The notes beneath the pieces are model-generated. The model made no database searches. It was not told the DNA's origin and was given only the letters and a program-made list of their open reading frames with translations. A stretch of DNA of 64,000 nt from Cladorrhinum sp. PSN259 (Eukaryota; Ascomycota; Sordariomycetes; Sordariales; Podosporaceae). Positions 1 to 11,324 of this stretch are shown piece by piece. Position 1 is the stretch's first letter; the number at the start of each line of letters is the position of its first letter. The translations under genes and the position numbers were made by a program. The stretch is taken from the NCBI GenBank assembly GCA_033725935.1, contig MU867065.1:434001-498000 (forward strand), given 5' to 3'.

Positions 1-3000
1 TTCCGAGACTGTACAGTACGCAATCGCAGAGTGCCTGCCCCCCCTTCTTCGGATTTGCGGGGACAAGTCTTCCAAGTACTTTGATCAAATGCTTGAGATA
101 CTGGGGGAGTCTAAGAAGTACCCCGAACAGCGAGGAGCTGCCTATGGTCTTGCAGGTCTCGTGCTCGGTAGAGGCGTCGGTATCTTGAAGGAATACCGCC
201 TTTTGGTTACCCTTAACAGCTTCCTCGAGAACAAGAAGGAGGTTCGCCAGCGCGAATCTGCCATGCTTGCTTATGAACTGCTGTCCACCATTCTTGGCCG
301 CGAATTTGAACCATATGTCATCCAAATTGTGCCACAGTTCCTTGCTGGCTTCGGTGACAGCAATGCGGATGTGCGTGATGCCGCTTTAGCAGCGGCGAAG
401 GCCTCCTTCGCAAAGCTCAGCTCGTTCGGTGTCAAAAAGATTCTTCCTATGCTGCTTAATGGTCTAGACGATGATCAATGGCGTAGCAAGAAGGGTGCTT
501 GCGATCTCTTGGGCGCCATGGCCTATCTTGACCCCCAGCAACTCGCAATGAGCTTACCAGAAATCATTCCCCCCTTGACAGCTGTTCTTAACGACAGTCA
601 CAAGGAGGTACGGTCTGCTGCCAACAAGAGTTTGAAGAGATTCGGAGAAGTCATTGAGAATCCCGAAATTCGCGGCCTTGTCGATATCCTGCTCAAGGCT
701 CTCAGCGACGCCACAAAATACACGGACGATGCCCTGGACGCGCTTATCAAGGTGCAGTTCGTGCATTATCTGGATTCCCCCTCACTCGCCCTGGTCAGTC
801 GTATTCTGGAACGTGGTCTCAGCGATCGTTCCAACACCAAACGCAAGGCGGCTCAGGTCATTGGCAGTTTGGCCCATCTCACGGAGCGCAAGGATCTCGT
901 TGCCCATCTTCCCGTCCTCGTCGCAGGCCTCAAGGTGGCCGTTGTCGATCCTGTCCCGACAACTCGTGCGACAGCTTCTCGTGCTCTTGGTTCATTGGTC
1001 GAAAAGCTGGGAGAAGATGCCTTGCCAGACCTTATTCCTGGCCTCATGCAAACTCTCAAATCCGACACAGGCGCGGGCGACAGACTCGGATCTGCTCAAG
1101 CTCTTTCCGAGGTTCTTGCTGGTCTTGGTACTTCGAGACTGGAAGAGACCCTACCCACCATTCTCCAGAACGTCGCGTCGGCCAAGGCTGCCGTTCGCGA
1201 GGGCTTTATGTCTCTGTTCATCTTCCTTCCCGTCTGCTTCGGCAACAGCTTTGCCAACTATCTTGGCAAGATTATTCCTCCTATTTTGTCCGGTCTTGCT
1301 GACGATGTCGAGACCATCAGAGAGACCGCACTCCGTGCTGGTCGTCTCTTGGTAAAGAACTTCGCTGTGCGCGCCGTCGACCTCCTACTTCCAGAGCTGG
1401 AGCGTGGCCTTGCAGACGATAGCTACCGAATCCGTCTCAGCTCGGTTGAGTTGGTGGGTGATCTTCTCTTCAACCTCGCCGGCATCAAGGCCAACACTGG
1501 CGATGAAGACGAGGATGATGAAGAGACTACGAAGGAAGCTGGCGCCTCGCTCCGCGAGATCCTGGGAGAGGAAAAGCGCAACAAGATCCTCTCTGCTCTC
1601 TACGTCTGCCGCTGCGATACCGCAGGTGCCGTCCGTATCGCCGCTATCAACGTCTGGAAGGCGCTGGTGCACAGCCCACGTACTCTCAAGGAGTTGGTTC
1701 CCACCCTTACGCAGCTCATTATTCGCCGCCTCGGCAGCTCCAACATGGAGCACAAGGTCATTGCCAGCAATGCTCTCGGCGAGCTCATCAGGAAGGCCGG
1801 CGATGGCGTTTTGGCGACGCTGCTACCCACCCTCGAGGAGGGTCTGCAGACATCGCGGGATGTCGACGCCAAGCAGGGTATTTGTCTTGCTCTCAAGGAG
1901 CTCATCTCTTCGGCAGCACCCGAGTCTTTGGAAGACCACGAGAAGACGCTCATTTCCGTCGTCCGCACCGCTCTTACCGACTCGGACGACGATGTTCGCG
2001 AGGCTGCCGCCGAGGCATTCGACTCACTCCAGCAGATTCTTGGCAAGCGCGCCATCGACCAAGTGCTCCCGTACCTTCTCAACCTACTGCGCTCCGAGGA
2101 GGACGCCGACAACGCCCTCGCTGCGCTGCTCACTCTCCTCACCGAGACAACGCGGTCCAATATTATTCTTCCCAACCTCATCCCCACACTCATCGCACCG
2201 CCCATCTCGGCTTTCAATGCCAAGGCTCTTGCTTCGTTGTCCAAGGTCGCAGGTGCTGCTATGAACCGTCGCCTGCCCAACATCATCAACTCGCTCATGG
2301 ACAACATCGTCAACTGCACGGAGCCCGAGCTTGCGGAGGATCTCGACAACTCCTTCGACACTGTTCTCCTGTCTATCGACGAGTACGATGGCCTCAACGT
2401 GGTCATGAACGTGCTCTTGCAGCTCATGAAGCACGAAGACCACCGCAAGAGATGCGCCACCGGCAGGCATCTGGCCAAGTTCTTCGCCGAAGCTGATGTT
2501 GACTACTCGCGCTATAACCAGGACATCATCCGCGCACTGTTGATTTCGTTTGATGACAGAGACAAGGATGTTATCAAGGCCGCCTGGAGTGCTCTTAGCG
2601 AGTTCACCAAGCACCTCAAAAAGGAGGAAATGGAGGCCCTCGTCCCCTCGACGAGACAGACTCTGCTCCATGTTGGTGTTGCTGGTGCCAACCTACCTGG
2701 TTTCGAGCTGCCCAAGGGTATCAATGCCATCCTTCCTATCTTCTTGCAAGGTCTCATGAATGGCACGGCCGACCAGAGGGTATCTGCTGCTTTGGCAATA
2801 TCGGACATCATTGATCGAACCAGCGAGAACTCCCTTAAGCCATTTGTTACGCAGATTACCGGTCCTCTCATTCGTGTTATCTCGGAACGGTCCACTGAAG
2901 TCAAGTCTGCCATTCTCCTCACTCTCAATAACCTTTTGGAGAAGATGCCTACCGCTCTCAAGCCCTTCTTGCCTCAGTTGCAGCGTACCTTTGCCAAATC

Positions 3001-4082
3001 GCTCGCTGATACATCGAGCGATCTCCTACGCAGCCGTGCAGCCCGTGCCTTGGGCACTCTGATCAAGTTCACACCCCGTGTTGATCCTCTCATTGCTGAG
3101 CTTGTCACTGGTTCCAAGACCACCGACCCTGGTGTCAAGACGGCCATGCTCAAGGCTCTCTACGAAGTCATTAGCAAGGCAGGAGCCAACATGGGCGAGA
3201 CTTCTCGCACAGCTGTTCTTAGCCTTATCGACCTGGAGACGGATGAGAACGACAGCACCATGACCATTACCAACGCTAAGCTTTTCGGCGCCCTGCTTAA
3301 GAACGTTTCGGCCGATGTTGCGGTCACGTTGCTGAAGAACAGAGTCATGACAAAAGACTTTAGCATTTCTAGCGTTTTGGCGCTCAACGCTGTGCTCGTC
3401 GAGAGTCCCGCAGCGCTCCTGGAGTCACCGCTGGTGGATGATTTGCCTGAGCTTCTAGTTCAGGGTATGGGGAGCAAGGATGTAAGTACCTGTTGGATCT
3501 GGGATTACCGAAAATAACACGGACTGACAAAAGTTACAGCCATTCATCACGGATAACTTCATCGTTGCCACGGGCAAATACCTGCTCAGCGATGCACCCA
3601 AGGCGTTCGAGGCCACCAAGCCCATCTTTTCAGCAGTAGCTTCCATCATCCCTCCAGGAAATCCACTCGACTCTCGTCGGCTGGCTCTGGTTTTGGTCCG
3701 CACCTTGGCCCGGACTCACCCAGATATGGTACGCCCACACTTGGGTCTACTTGCCCCGCCCGTCTTCGCGTCTGTTCGCGATATGGTCATTCCAGTCAAG
3801 CTGGCGGCCGAGGCTGCGTTTGTGCAGTTGTTTGCGGTTGCGGATGAGGAGAGCAAGGTGTTTGATAAGTGGCTTGCGGCGACGGAGATGGCGCCCAATG
3901 TTAAGAGGAGCATGCAGGATTACTTCAAGCGTGTTGCACTAAGATTAGGAGCACAGGCAAGGGAAAGGAGAGAGGCAGAGGGTGGCGAAGGTGGATTGGG
4001 CTTGTCCAATGATGAGCAGGAAGATGTCAAAGAACTCATGGCTGTTGGCAAGGTTGACGTTGGTGATATCTTCTCCGAGTAG
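1..4082 (+). CDS. GCN1: GCN1, activator of the eIF2alpha kinase GCN2 (C-terminal half)
   Basis: The reading frame is open from base 2, so the gene starts before the window. About 1340 residues are present, roughly the second half of a protein that is normally about 2,670 aa. Exon ends at 3481. The intron is 3482-3539 (58 bp, CTGAC branch site at 3524-3528), in phase 0, and the last exon is 3540-4082 ending in TAG. The translation is a nearly unbroken run of HEAT repeats. It includes the eEF3-like segment near the window start (motif GAAYGLAGLV) and the region that in yeast binds the RWD domain of Gcn2 (motif GSAQALSEVLAGLG). An acidic loop (GDEDEDDEETT) interrupts the repeats near residue 475. 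By family knowledge, Gcn1 sits on ribosomes and passes the uncharged-tRNA signal to Gcn2. No break is seen. The large antisense and other-frame openings inside it are shadows. Confidence 0.96.
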
Positions 4083-4825
4083 AGATCTCGGAGTGAGAGG
4101 AGGACCAGTTTTTCATTTGGTAACTAAAATACTTGGTGATACGAGTTCGGAAAATGATATGATTTCTACGATTGTTCTTGAAGACACAAACAACTTCTTC
4201 ATGCTGGGTGATATTGGTGATGAGGCAGGTGGTTATGATTTAAGAGACAGCGGATAAGTGCAAATGAAGCTAGACTGAGGATGTAGGTAAATGACAGGTA
4301 TCATTGTCCTGTATGGAGTCTTATTCTGAGAACGTATCATAACACAAAATCAGTCCAGTTTCCTCATGTTGGATGCCATTACAGAAACCATTCGCATTGA
4401 TGATCTTATCGACACGTGCCCATTCCAAAGTGCCTTTCAGATAGACAAATAGCGATACCTTGAATTGCTTGTTCCCGGATAACACCGTGTATGATGCCTC
4501 ACGATGATTCATGGTTTCTCGCAGACAGGTGCATGTGCCGTTCTTGGGGACCAGAGATCTGGTCATCATCCGAAATTTAGTGGAGCCTTGCAGTCCAGGT
4601 TGGACCAGATTGGCCACCACAGGCAAAAACCACCAAACACGGGTTAGGGCACGTGACCCCACCGGAAACCCTCGCCAATCGCAACAGGCAAATCAGTGGG
4701 CCCCACTGGAGAAACCCACAAACTGAAGCAGGAGAAATTCTGAGGACCGAACTTCCCCTCAGCGGAAATCCTAATCATCGACAACCCTCGTTCAACTAAC
4801 CATCTCCAGCATCCAATCCGTCAAG
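4083..4825. other. Intergenic: GCN1 3' region and RPL19 promoter
   Basis: No gene is supported here. The first part should be the GCN1 3' UTR. The part from about 4600 on is the RPL19 promoter and leader, with the joined TTAGGG/CACGTG site described separately. A 113-codon minus-strand opening at 4321-4662 covers the promoter and resembles nothing I recognise. Confidence 0.6.
4641..4655 (+). promoter_or_regulatory. Joined Tbf1-type and Cbf1-type sites of RPL19
   Basis: GGGTTAGGG (4641-4649) is followed directly by CACGTG (4650-4655), about 170 bp before the RPL19 start. In ascomycetes outside the Saccharomyces lineage, Tbf1 (TTAGGG repeats) and Cbf1 (CACGTG) are known regulators of ribosomal protein genes. 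The site assignment is by motif only. Confidence 0.7.
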
Positions 4826-5826
4826 ATGTGAGTGTTAAAAACGCCGTTATCTCGACTGCCCAGCGAAACAGGAGCTCTGGGGAGCGATTTTTCATCGGGT
4901 TCGCGTCCGTCAACGAGTTCACGACGGCCAACTCTGCGTGTGCACACCGAAGACGACCGAACCGACGAAATCTCGATCAACACTTGTCCTGCGACCCTGC
5001 CTACCGCCTCTCTCGACACGCCACACCTCATCATGGCACGGATTGCTGACTTGTGCGGCCTTGTAGGGTTAACCTGAGGACCCAGAAGCGCCTGGCGTCG
5101 GCCGTCCTGGGCTGCGGCCAGCGCAAGATCTGGCTCGATCCCAATGAGGTCAGCGAGATCTCCAACGCCAACTCTCGCCAGACCATCCGCAAGCTTGTTT
5201 CCGATGGCCTCATCATCAAGAAGCCCGTCACCATGCACTCGCGCTCCCGTGCGCGGGAGCTGAACCTCGCTCGCCGTATCGGCCGCCACCGCGGTTTCGG
5301 TAAGCGCAAGGGTACCTCCGATGCCCGTATGCCCGAGTACGTACCACAACCGCTCTCCCACCGATAGAATCGAGGTTGGAAAAAACAACGAGATGGGAAC
5401 TATGGATGAATTTGGGATACGCCAGGAATGCAGAGTTACTGACAACCTGGAACAGGCAGGTTTTGTGGATGCGCCGCCAGCGGGTCCTCCGCCGTCTGCT
5501 CGTCAAGTACCGCGCCAGCGGCAAGATTGACAAGCACCTCTATCACGAGCTCTACCACGCCGCCAAGGGTAACACCTTCAAGCACAAGCGTGCCCTCGTT
5601 GAGCACGTATGTTTTCAATCCTCCCCTGCATTTCAGAGTTGATTCGGAGTACTGACTCCTGCATTCACAGATTCACAAGGCCAAGGCCGAGAAGGCCCGC
5701 GAGAGACAAATCAAGGAGGAGATGGACGCCAAGCGTGCCCGCACCAAGGCTGCCCGCGAGCGCAAGGCCGAGAGACAGCAGGCCAAGCGTAACGCTCTTC
5801 TCGGCGAGGAGGAGGAGTCAAAGTAG
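4826..5826 (+). CDS. RPL19: 60S ribosomal protein L19 (eL19)
   Basis: Four exons: 4826-4827, 5067-5336, 5456-5606 and 5671-5826, giving 192 aa (yeast L19 is 189). The first exon holds only A and T of the start codon. The donor GTGAGT begins at the G of the apparent ATG (4828), and the G opening exon 2 restores ATG, giving M-V-N-L-R-T-Q-K-R-L. Introns are 4828-5066, 5337-5455 and 5607-5670, with CTGAC branch sites at 5046-5050 and 5439-5443 in the first two. The protein shows the L19 hallmarks: GCGQRKIWLDPNE, the SRSRARELNLARRIGRHRG stretch, VLWMRRQRVLRRLL, and a long basic C-terminal helix ending GEEEESK. It is a structural protein of the large cytosolic subunit. The TTAGGG/CACGTG pair upstream fits co-regulation with other ribosomal protein genes. 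Confidence in the splicing is high because every junction restores the conserved family sequence. Confidence 0.97.
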
Positions 5827-7013
5827 ATTTCATCAACAAAGATGTGAATGGACACAATGGATTACTTGGCGACCTTGCATTCGGAGTAATATGGTTGGGC
5901 TCTCTTTTCTGGTCGCGAATTTTCCTCTATCTATCTCGGGTCCTCTGTTGCTACATGTGGACCTCACGCCCCCTCCGGTCGCTGTATGCCTCTCTTATAG
6001 AGGGACGTGTGGTCTGGCTCCAGGTTTCTGAGACGTTCTGGCTTGCAGGTTAGGCATTGAAAAACGGAATCAATGGGTTTTGCCGGGTCGATGACAAAAA
6101 TTTCTTTTGTTATTTGGGAAGATGGTTCTGTTTCGTGAAGCGTGAATTCAGAGGCGACAACAGGCAAGCCAAGATGTCAGGGGGGAGGTTATCATGATGC
6201 GAATAGTTGGAACAGCAAGATGATTGCTGATAGAAGAGTCCAACCAACACCATTTTGTACATGTACATGCGATGATATTGATCCTCTGGAACTGGAGGTT
6301 GTCTTTGCTACGTGAAGAGATGACTCAATATACATAAGCATCGACGAAGTTTGAGTTTCGAGGCCAAGAAACTACGCATGCATGTCCAGGATGCCTGGAA
6401 GCCATTCCCAACTGCGCAGTCCCAGCTAGATGGATAACAGAACCGTGGAGCACAACAGCCACACATCATAGGAATACCAAGCACAACGTTCAAGCAACAT
6501 CCCAAGGAACACCAAGACGCCAAGCTACATAAGTATAACAAGTACGTAAAAAGACGACAAGAAGAGGTAACGGCACTCCACAACAATTGAGTAATAGTAG
6601 TTGGTAGGAGCCTTTGCCGGGGCATCAAGTAAAGTTGGGTCAGATTGCTTTCACATTGTCCCTCAATTGGTTGATGAGAATTTGTGCCAGGACATTTCAG
6701 CATGTCCCCCAGAAACCCTTCCTCAAAATGAGGGAGGGAAACGGATGGACCTTGCATACTGCCATTTTGGAAGCTGTCTCATCACCCCCATTTTAGTTGA
6801 TTGGGGAGGGGAAAAAAAAAAAAAAAGGGAAAGGAAAAGAGGAAATCCTGGCTGGAATTTATTTTGGGCCAAGAATCCGGTGGGCTGGCAGGTGTGGGGA
6901 ACAGGGTTGTGGCCTGTCTGCCACCTGTGCTAAGTTATGGAGGGGTTCAGTGGCATCCAATTTGTGGCTGGAGTGGTGGCACCTCGGCGGGTGAGGGACA
7001 AGGTAATACCATA
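5827..7013. other. Intergenic after RPL19, no gene seen
   Basis: The RPL19 3' UTR starts here. The rest carries only short, unconvincing openings on both strands and a poly-A tract near 6812-6827. No RNA gene was recognised. Confidence 0.55.
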
Positions 7014-7267
7014 CAATCTAATGCTTAAACGTTTGTTAGCGCACTACATGTCCAATTTACATTTTCCTATGCCTATCTCACTTGTTTGTACGCCTGTTCG
7101 GCTTCTGTTGATGTATTCCTAACTCCTCTCTACGCATACTGGCTATCTCGACATGTTTAAGTAATTACTTCCATCACGTACCATCTTCCGCGATAACCTT
7201 ACGGTTGTTTCTGTCCTTGGTTTTATGGGGCATGTATCGAGCTAACAAACGTTTAAGCATTAAATTG
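7014..7267 (-). mobile_element. MITE copy A (TA-flanked, inverted orientation)
   Basis: A 254 bp element with imperfect terminal inverted repeats of about 37 bp. The left end begins CAATCTAATGCTTAAACG. The right end, read in complement, begins CAATTTAATGCTTAAACG. TA dinucleotides flank both ends (7012-7013 and 7268-7269), as expected for Tc1/mariner/pogo-type insertion. There is no coding capacity. Its interior matches copies at 21851-22168 and 25796-26133 in complement (shared CATAAAACCAA, AGATGGTAC and TGCGTAGA segments), so it is inserted in the opposite orientation to them. The transposase source is not in the window. Confidence 0.88.
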
Positions 7268-7881
7268 TAGTAATTGTAGTGAGGAGCTTCTGAGGGGCCC
7301 GACAAAATGAAGTCTGGCGGGGCTTATCTAAACTTTTGGAAAGTTTAAGAAAGAGTACATGGACGCAAAACTCAACCAATGCTCGCAAAATATCTAAATT
7401 TGATCAAATTTGGGAAATAAAAATTCCCATTTCAACCCGTTCATCTAAATTTCTCGACAACAAAGAACGGTTTCTGAACAGTGAACATTCGAATGAGACC
7501 TGATTATTCTGTAGCAACAATACATCCTCGACCCTCGGCCGTCCCATCGCAGCGGTCGTCTCGGCCCACCCTTCTCTCGGTTCACACCGGTAACGGGGTG
7601 GGGTTCTTCAGCAGCTTCCACAAGCAAAGCAGCGTCATCACCAATCAAACCGCCTAGGAACCTCTGACTTTGCACTTCCCTGCTCTTGTGGCACTTTGCC
7701 GTGTAATTCCCACCTACCGCATCGTACTGCCGATCGGTGACTCTGATAACTGAGGGTGTGTAATTTTTTTTCTGCCAACTGATGTAATAGACCAATTGAT
7801 CAATCAGTTAAGCTAATTCGCACCTTCAAGGACGGATATACAGAGAGCGAACGAAGCCGCAACGGATAGCAGAGATTCACG
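7268..7881. other. SHMT promoter region
   Basis: Upstream region of the SHMT gene with no coding features. A TGACTC hexamer, the core of the Gcn4/CPC1 site, lies at 7738-7743, about 140 bp before the start codon. That spacing suits cross-pathway amino-acid control of an amino-acid gene, but a single hexamer is weak evidence. Confidence 0.45.
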
Positions 7882-9696
7882 ATGTCGGCCTCTTTGCGGA
7901 ACGGCTCGGCTACAGCTAGGTTGGCCCTCCGAAGCGCGGCAACCTCACAAAATGCTTCTGCCAGGACGTTGAGCTCGGCGATTGGGAGGGCGTGCAGGCC
8001 GTGGCAGCATGTTCCATCGACGAGGAGGTCGGTCACTTCCGCGCTCATGCCAAATCCCAATGATGCGCAACAAAAGGTTCGTTGTTCAAAGTGGAAACGT
8101 CGTGTAGAGGAGGAGTAGAGCTGACAGGGTAGTATAATGCAGATGCTTGCTTCACATTTGCAGCAAGCCGATCCGGTCATGTATGACATTGTTGAGAAGG
8201 TCCGTTATTACCCTTTGTATCCTGGAAAGGAGGAATCCGCGCTGACAACACTGGTGGAAACAGGAGAAAATCAGGCAAAAGCAATTCATCAACTTGATCC
8301 CATCCGAGAATTTCACCTCACAAGCCGTCCTCGATGCGCTAGGAAGCCCCATGCAGAGTAAGGATTGCCAATAGAGAAACACTAGAATGGGCTGGGCTGA
8401 CAAGCGCTAGACAAATACTCTGAAGGGTATCCCGGCGCAAGATACTACGGCGGTAACGAGTTCATCGACGCTTCCGAGAAGCTATGCCAACAACGGGCGC
8501 TGGAGGCGTTCGGTCTCGATCCCAAGGACTGGGGTGTTAACGTACAGGCTCTCTCTGGTGCCCCCGCGAACTTGTATGTTTACTCTGCGCTGATGGATAC
8601 ACACGATCGTCTCATGGGTCTCGACCTGCCCCACGGCGGCCATCTTTCTCACGGCTACCAAACCCCAACGAAGAAGATCTCGTTCATCTCCAAGTACTTC
8701 GAGACCGTCCCATACCGCCTCGACGAATCCACCGGCATAATCGACTATAACAAGCTTGAAGAGCTCGCCACCATCTACCGCCCCAAGATCATCGTCGCCG
8801 GTGCTTCCGCCTACAGCCGAGTCATTGATTACGCACGCATGCGCGAGATCGCTGACAAAGTAAACGCCTACCTCCTTTCCGACATGGCGCACATATCTGG
8901 CCTTGTTGCAGCCAAGGTCATGCCTGGTCCCTTTGGTCACGCCGATATTGTTACTACCACAAGCCACAAGTCCCTCCGTGGGCCCCGAGGCGCCTTGATC
9001 TTTTACCGCAAGGGCGTGCGCAGCGTCAATAAGAAGGGCGTTGAGACCCTCTATAATCTCGAGACTCCCATCAACCAATCCGTTTTCCCTGGCCACCAGG
9101 GCGGTCCCCATAACCACACCATCGCTGCTCTGGCTGTTGCACTCAAACAAGCACAAACCCCAGAGTTCAGGGCGTATCAGTCTCAGGTTCTGGTAAATGC
9201 CAAGGCCTTTGCTCGCCGTCTCGGAGAGCCAAAGGACAAAGGTGGTCTGGGATACTCCATCGTTTCCGGCGGAACGGATAATCACCTTGTGCTTGTCGAT
9301 CTGAAGCCTCAGGGCGTCGATGGCGCGCGTGTTGAGCGTATTTTGGAGCTCGTTGGCGTCGCAGCGAACAAGAATACCGTTCCCGGTGACAAGTCCGCCT
9401 TAACCCCCGGTGGCCTTCGCATGGGTACGCCCGCCATGACTACTCGTGGATTCAATGAGGAGGACTTTCAGCGCGTGGCGGATATTGTTGACCGGGCCGT
9501 GGCCATTGCCGTGCGGGTCGACAAGGCTGCCAAGAAACAGGCCGAGGAGAAGGGCGAGGAGAAGACTGCAAAGAAGATCCAGACTTTCCTGGATTACTTG
9601 GGTAACGGGGAAACCATCTCGGAGATTGTGCAGCTGAGGAGCGAGGTTGCGGATTGGGTGGGGACGTATCCTGTTCCGTGGGAGCCGAAGCCTTAA
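7882..9696 (+). CDS. SHM1: Serine hydroxymethyltransferase, mitochondrial
   Basis: Four exons: 7882-8076, 8143-8199, 8264-8357 and 8411-9696, giving 543 aa. Introns of 66, 64 and 53 bp each hold GCTGAC. The enzyme interconverts serine plus tetrahydrofolate with glycine plus methylene-tetrahydrofolate, using PLP. The first ~55 residues are rich in Ala, Arg and Ser with almost no acids, as in a mitochondrial presequence, so I assign the mitochondrial rather than the cytosolic isozyme. Family motifs appear in order: LIPSENFTSQAVLDALGS, YSEGYPGARYYGGNEFID, VNVQALSGAPAN, SDMAHISGLVAA, the PLP lysine in TTSHKSLRGPRG (about residue 302), and GTPAMTTRGF. Length and C-terminus are normal. A TGACTC motif lies upstream. 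Confidence 0.95.
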
Positions 9697-11324
9697 TCCG
9701 CCTTAAGAAACATATAACGCGCTGAAGTCTGTTATTATCATATAATGATGAGCATTGGTTCTGTGTAAATGTGTAGGAGAGAGAGAAGCGAGTTTAACAG
9801 TCGCATCTCTGTTTGTTGTTGTTTTTGCTATCCTTTTTTAGGGAACAAATCTTTTTTACGGTGGGATCAAAGGGAGTAATAGGGGAGTTTGCAGGTCTCT
9901 TTTTTTTATATCTTGCAAACGAAAAAGATAAACAACCAAATTATACAACAATAAAAGCTTTCAACAGGATTAAAATAAACTACGAAGTTACGACTACAGA
10001 CGATGATGGGGTTTACCTAGGACGACTTGAGTCATGATTATATAAGTTGAGGTAGGAAGAAGTAAACAAAGGAAGTAAGGAAGGAAGAAAAGGAAAGGAA
10101 GGAGTGAGAGAAAGGTGGGCGTTTATATGTATATTATAAGATAGTCTTGAATGCAAAGAGAGAAAAAAAAAAGTATGTACTTATTTAACTATTACTATTA
10201 TTTGTTTTATTGTTTATTAGATAGATGACCTTACTTTTCTTGTTTTTCGTGATTCTTAAAAGTGTGTTTAGGTGTTTGTACCGATATGAAGTTTTGTGTT
10301 GCAAGTTGAATATCCGACAAGTAACGGTGGGAAAGGGGTTGGTGGAATAATTTTTCTTTTTTGTTTAGGGGAGGGGGAGAAAGGGGGGAGGGAAACGGGG
10401 AAGGGAAAGAAAATCTTCCTCTTTCTCAATTATCTAATAATCTTACTCCTTCTCCCAAAAAGAATAAATAAATAAATAAATTTACTCAAAGCAGTCCTTT
10501 TCAACATTCTTGATCGTCACGTTATTTATAAGAACTTCAAACCAAAAAAAATAATAATCCGCTACTGTACCTTATTATTAGTAGTCCCAGAATGTCAAAA
10601 TTAGGTTCGAGAGAGCACTTTTGCATGATCCCATGGTTGCAGTAGCTTTCGTTTTATATTGTTCCAACTCTGTTTTACCTACAAGTACTTACTGTCTTGC
10701 TCGTATCGAGCTTGAGGTATATCAAGCTTGAGCATATCAAGCCTGAGTACGTCAGGCTTGAAACCTACCGGACTTGAGCACAAAGCAGTGCTTGAGCAAA
10801 ACAGGCTTGAGTTGGTCAGGCTTGAGCAAGTAAGACTTGGGAGAAAGAAAACCTGCTTCAAAGATAAAAAACCCTGTTTAAGTTCGTTCACACACAAAAA
10901 ACCTTTTATCACAGGTTTAAGCTTTCTCGAGACTTGCCCTGCTCTCGAAGGTTACTAATTGTGACAAATATTCTTAAATACATATTCAAGATTATCAGAA
11001 ACGAAATTTTATATACAGACATGGAAACACCGGGTCAAGAAGCGGTGCAGTGCTTTGAACCCGAGTTATTCAGGCTGCTTCTTTCTTCTCTTAAAGATGG
11101 AAATTTTATCTACCTAGATAGCATCAAATATCCTTCATACCCGCCCATACAAAATTGCCATCATCAGCTTTGCCCGCTCGCTTCATCAATATGCCCAAAG
11201 AAAGAGAAGATCAAAACTAAAAGACTCAAACAAATCACCAAAGCCTACCTACCCATCACAGAATCCCAATTTCCATCCATCCCAGTTCGATATCCTGAAA
11301 GGGGTAAAAAAAAAAAACACTCCC
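9697..11324. other. AT-rich intergenic region
   Basis: The SHMT 3' region is followed by AT-rich sequence with many mononucleotide runs and no believable gene. A set of overlapping short palindromes at about 10706-10843 is listed separately. Small plus-strand openings here have repetitive or low-complexity translations. Confidence 0.55.
10706..10843. repeat. Degenerate 15-17 bp repeat built from CTTGA/TCAAG palindromes
   Basis: A core CTTGAG recurs about every 15-18 bp. At the left end successive units form overlapping inverted repeats. AGCTTGA (10709-10715) pairs with TCAAGCT (10722-10728). GCTTGA (10726-10731) pairs with TCAAGC (10737-10742). AAGCCTGA (10739-10746) pairs with TCAGGCTT (10752-10759). 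In the third unit both arms changed together, which keeps the pairing. Towards 10843 the units decay to plain direct repeats. Confidence 0.65.

Noticed and set aside
654..2671. Several long frames on both strands inside GCN1 (233, 286, 292, 204 and 195 codons)
   Set aside because: They are shadows of the GC-rich GCN1 coding sequence, with Arg/Ser-rich translations and no motifs.
4321..4662. 113-codon minus-strand frame between GCN1 and RPL19
   Set aside because: It covers the RPL19 promoter site, has no recognisable domain and no splice-linked continuation.
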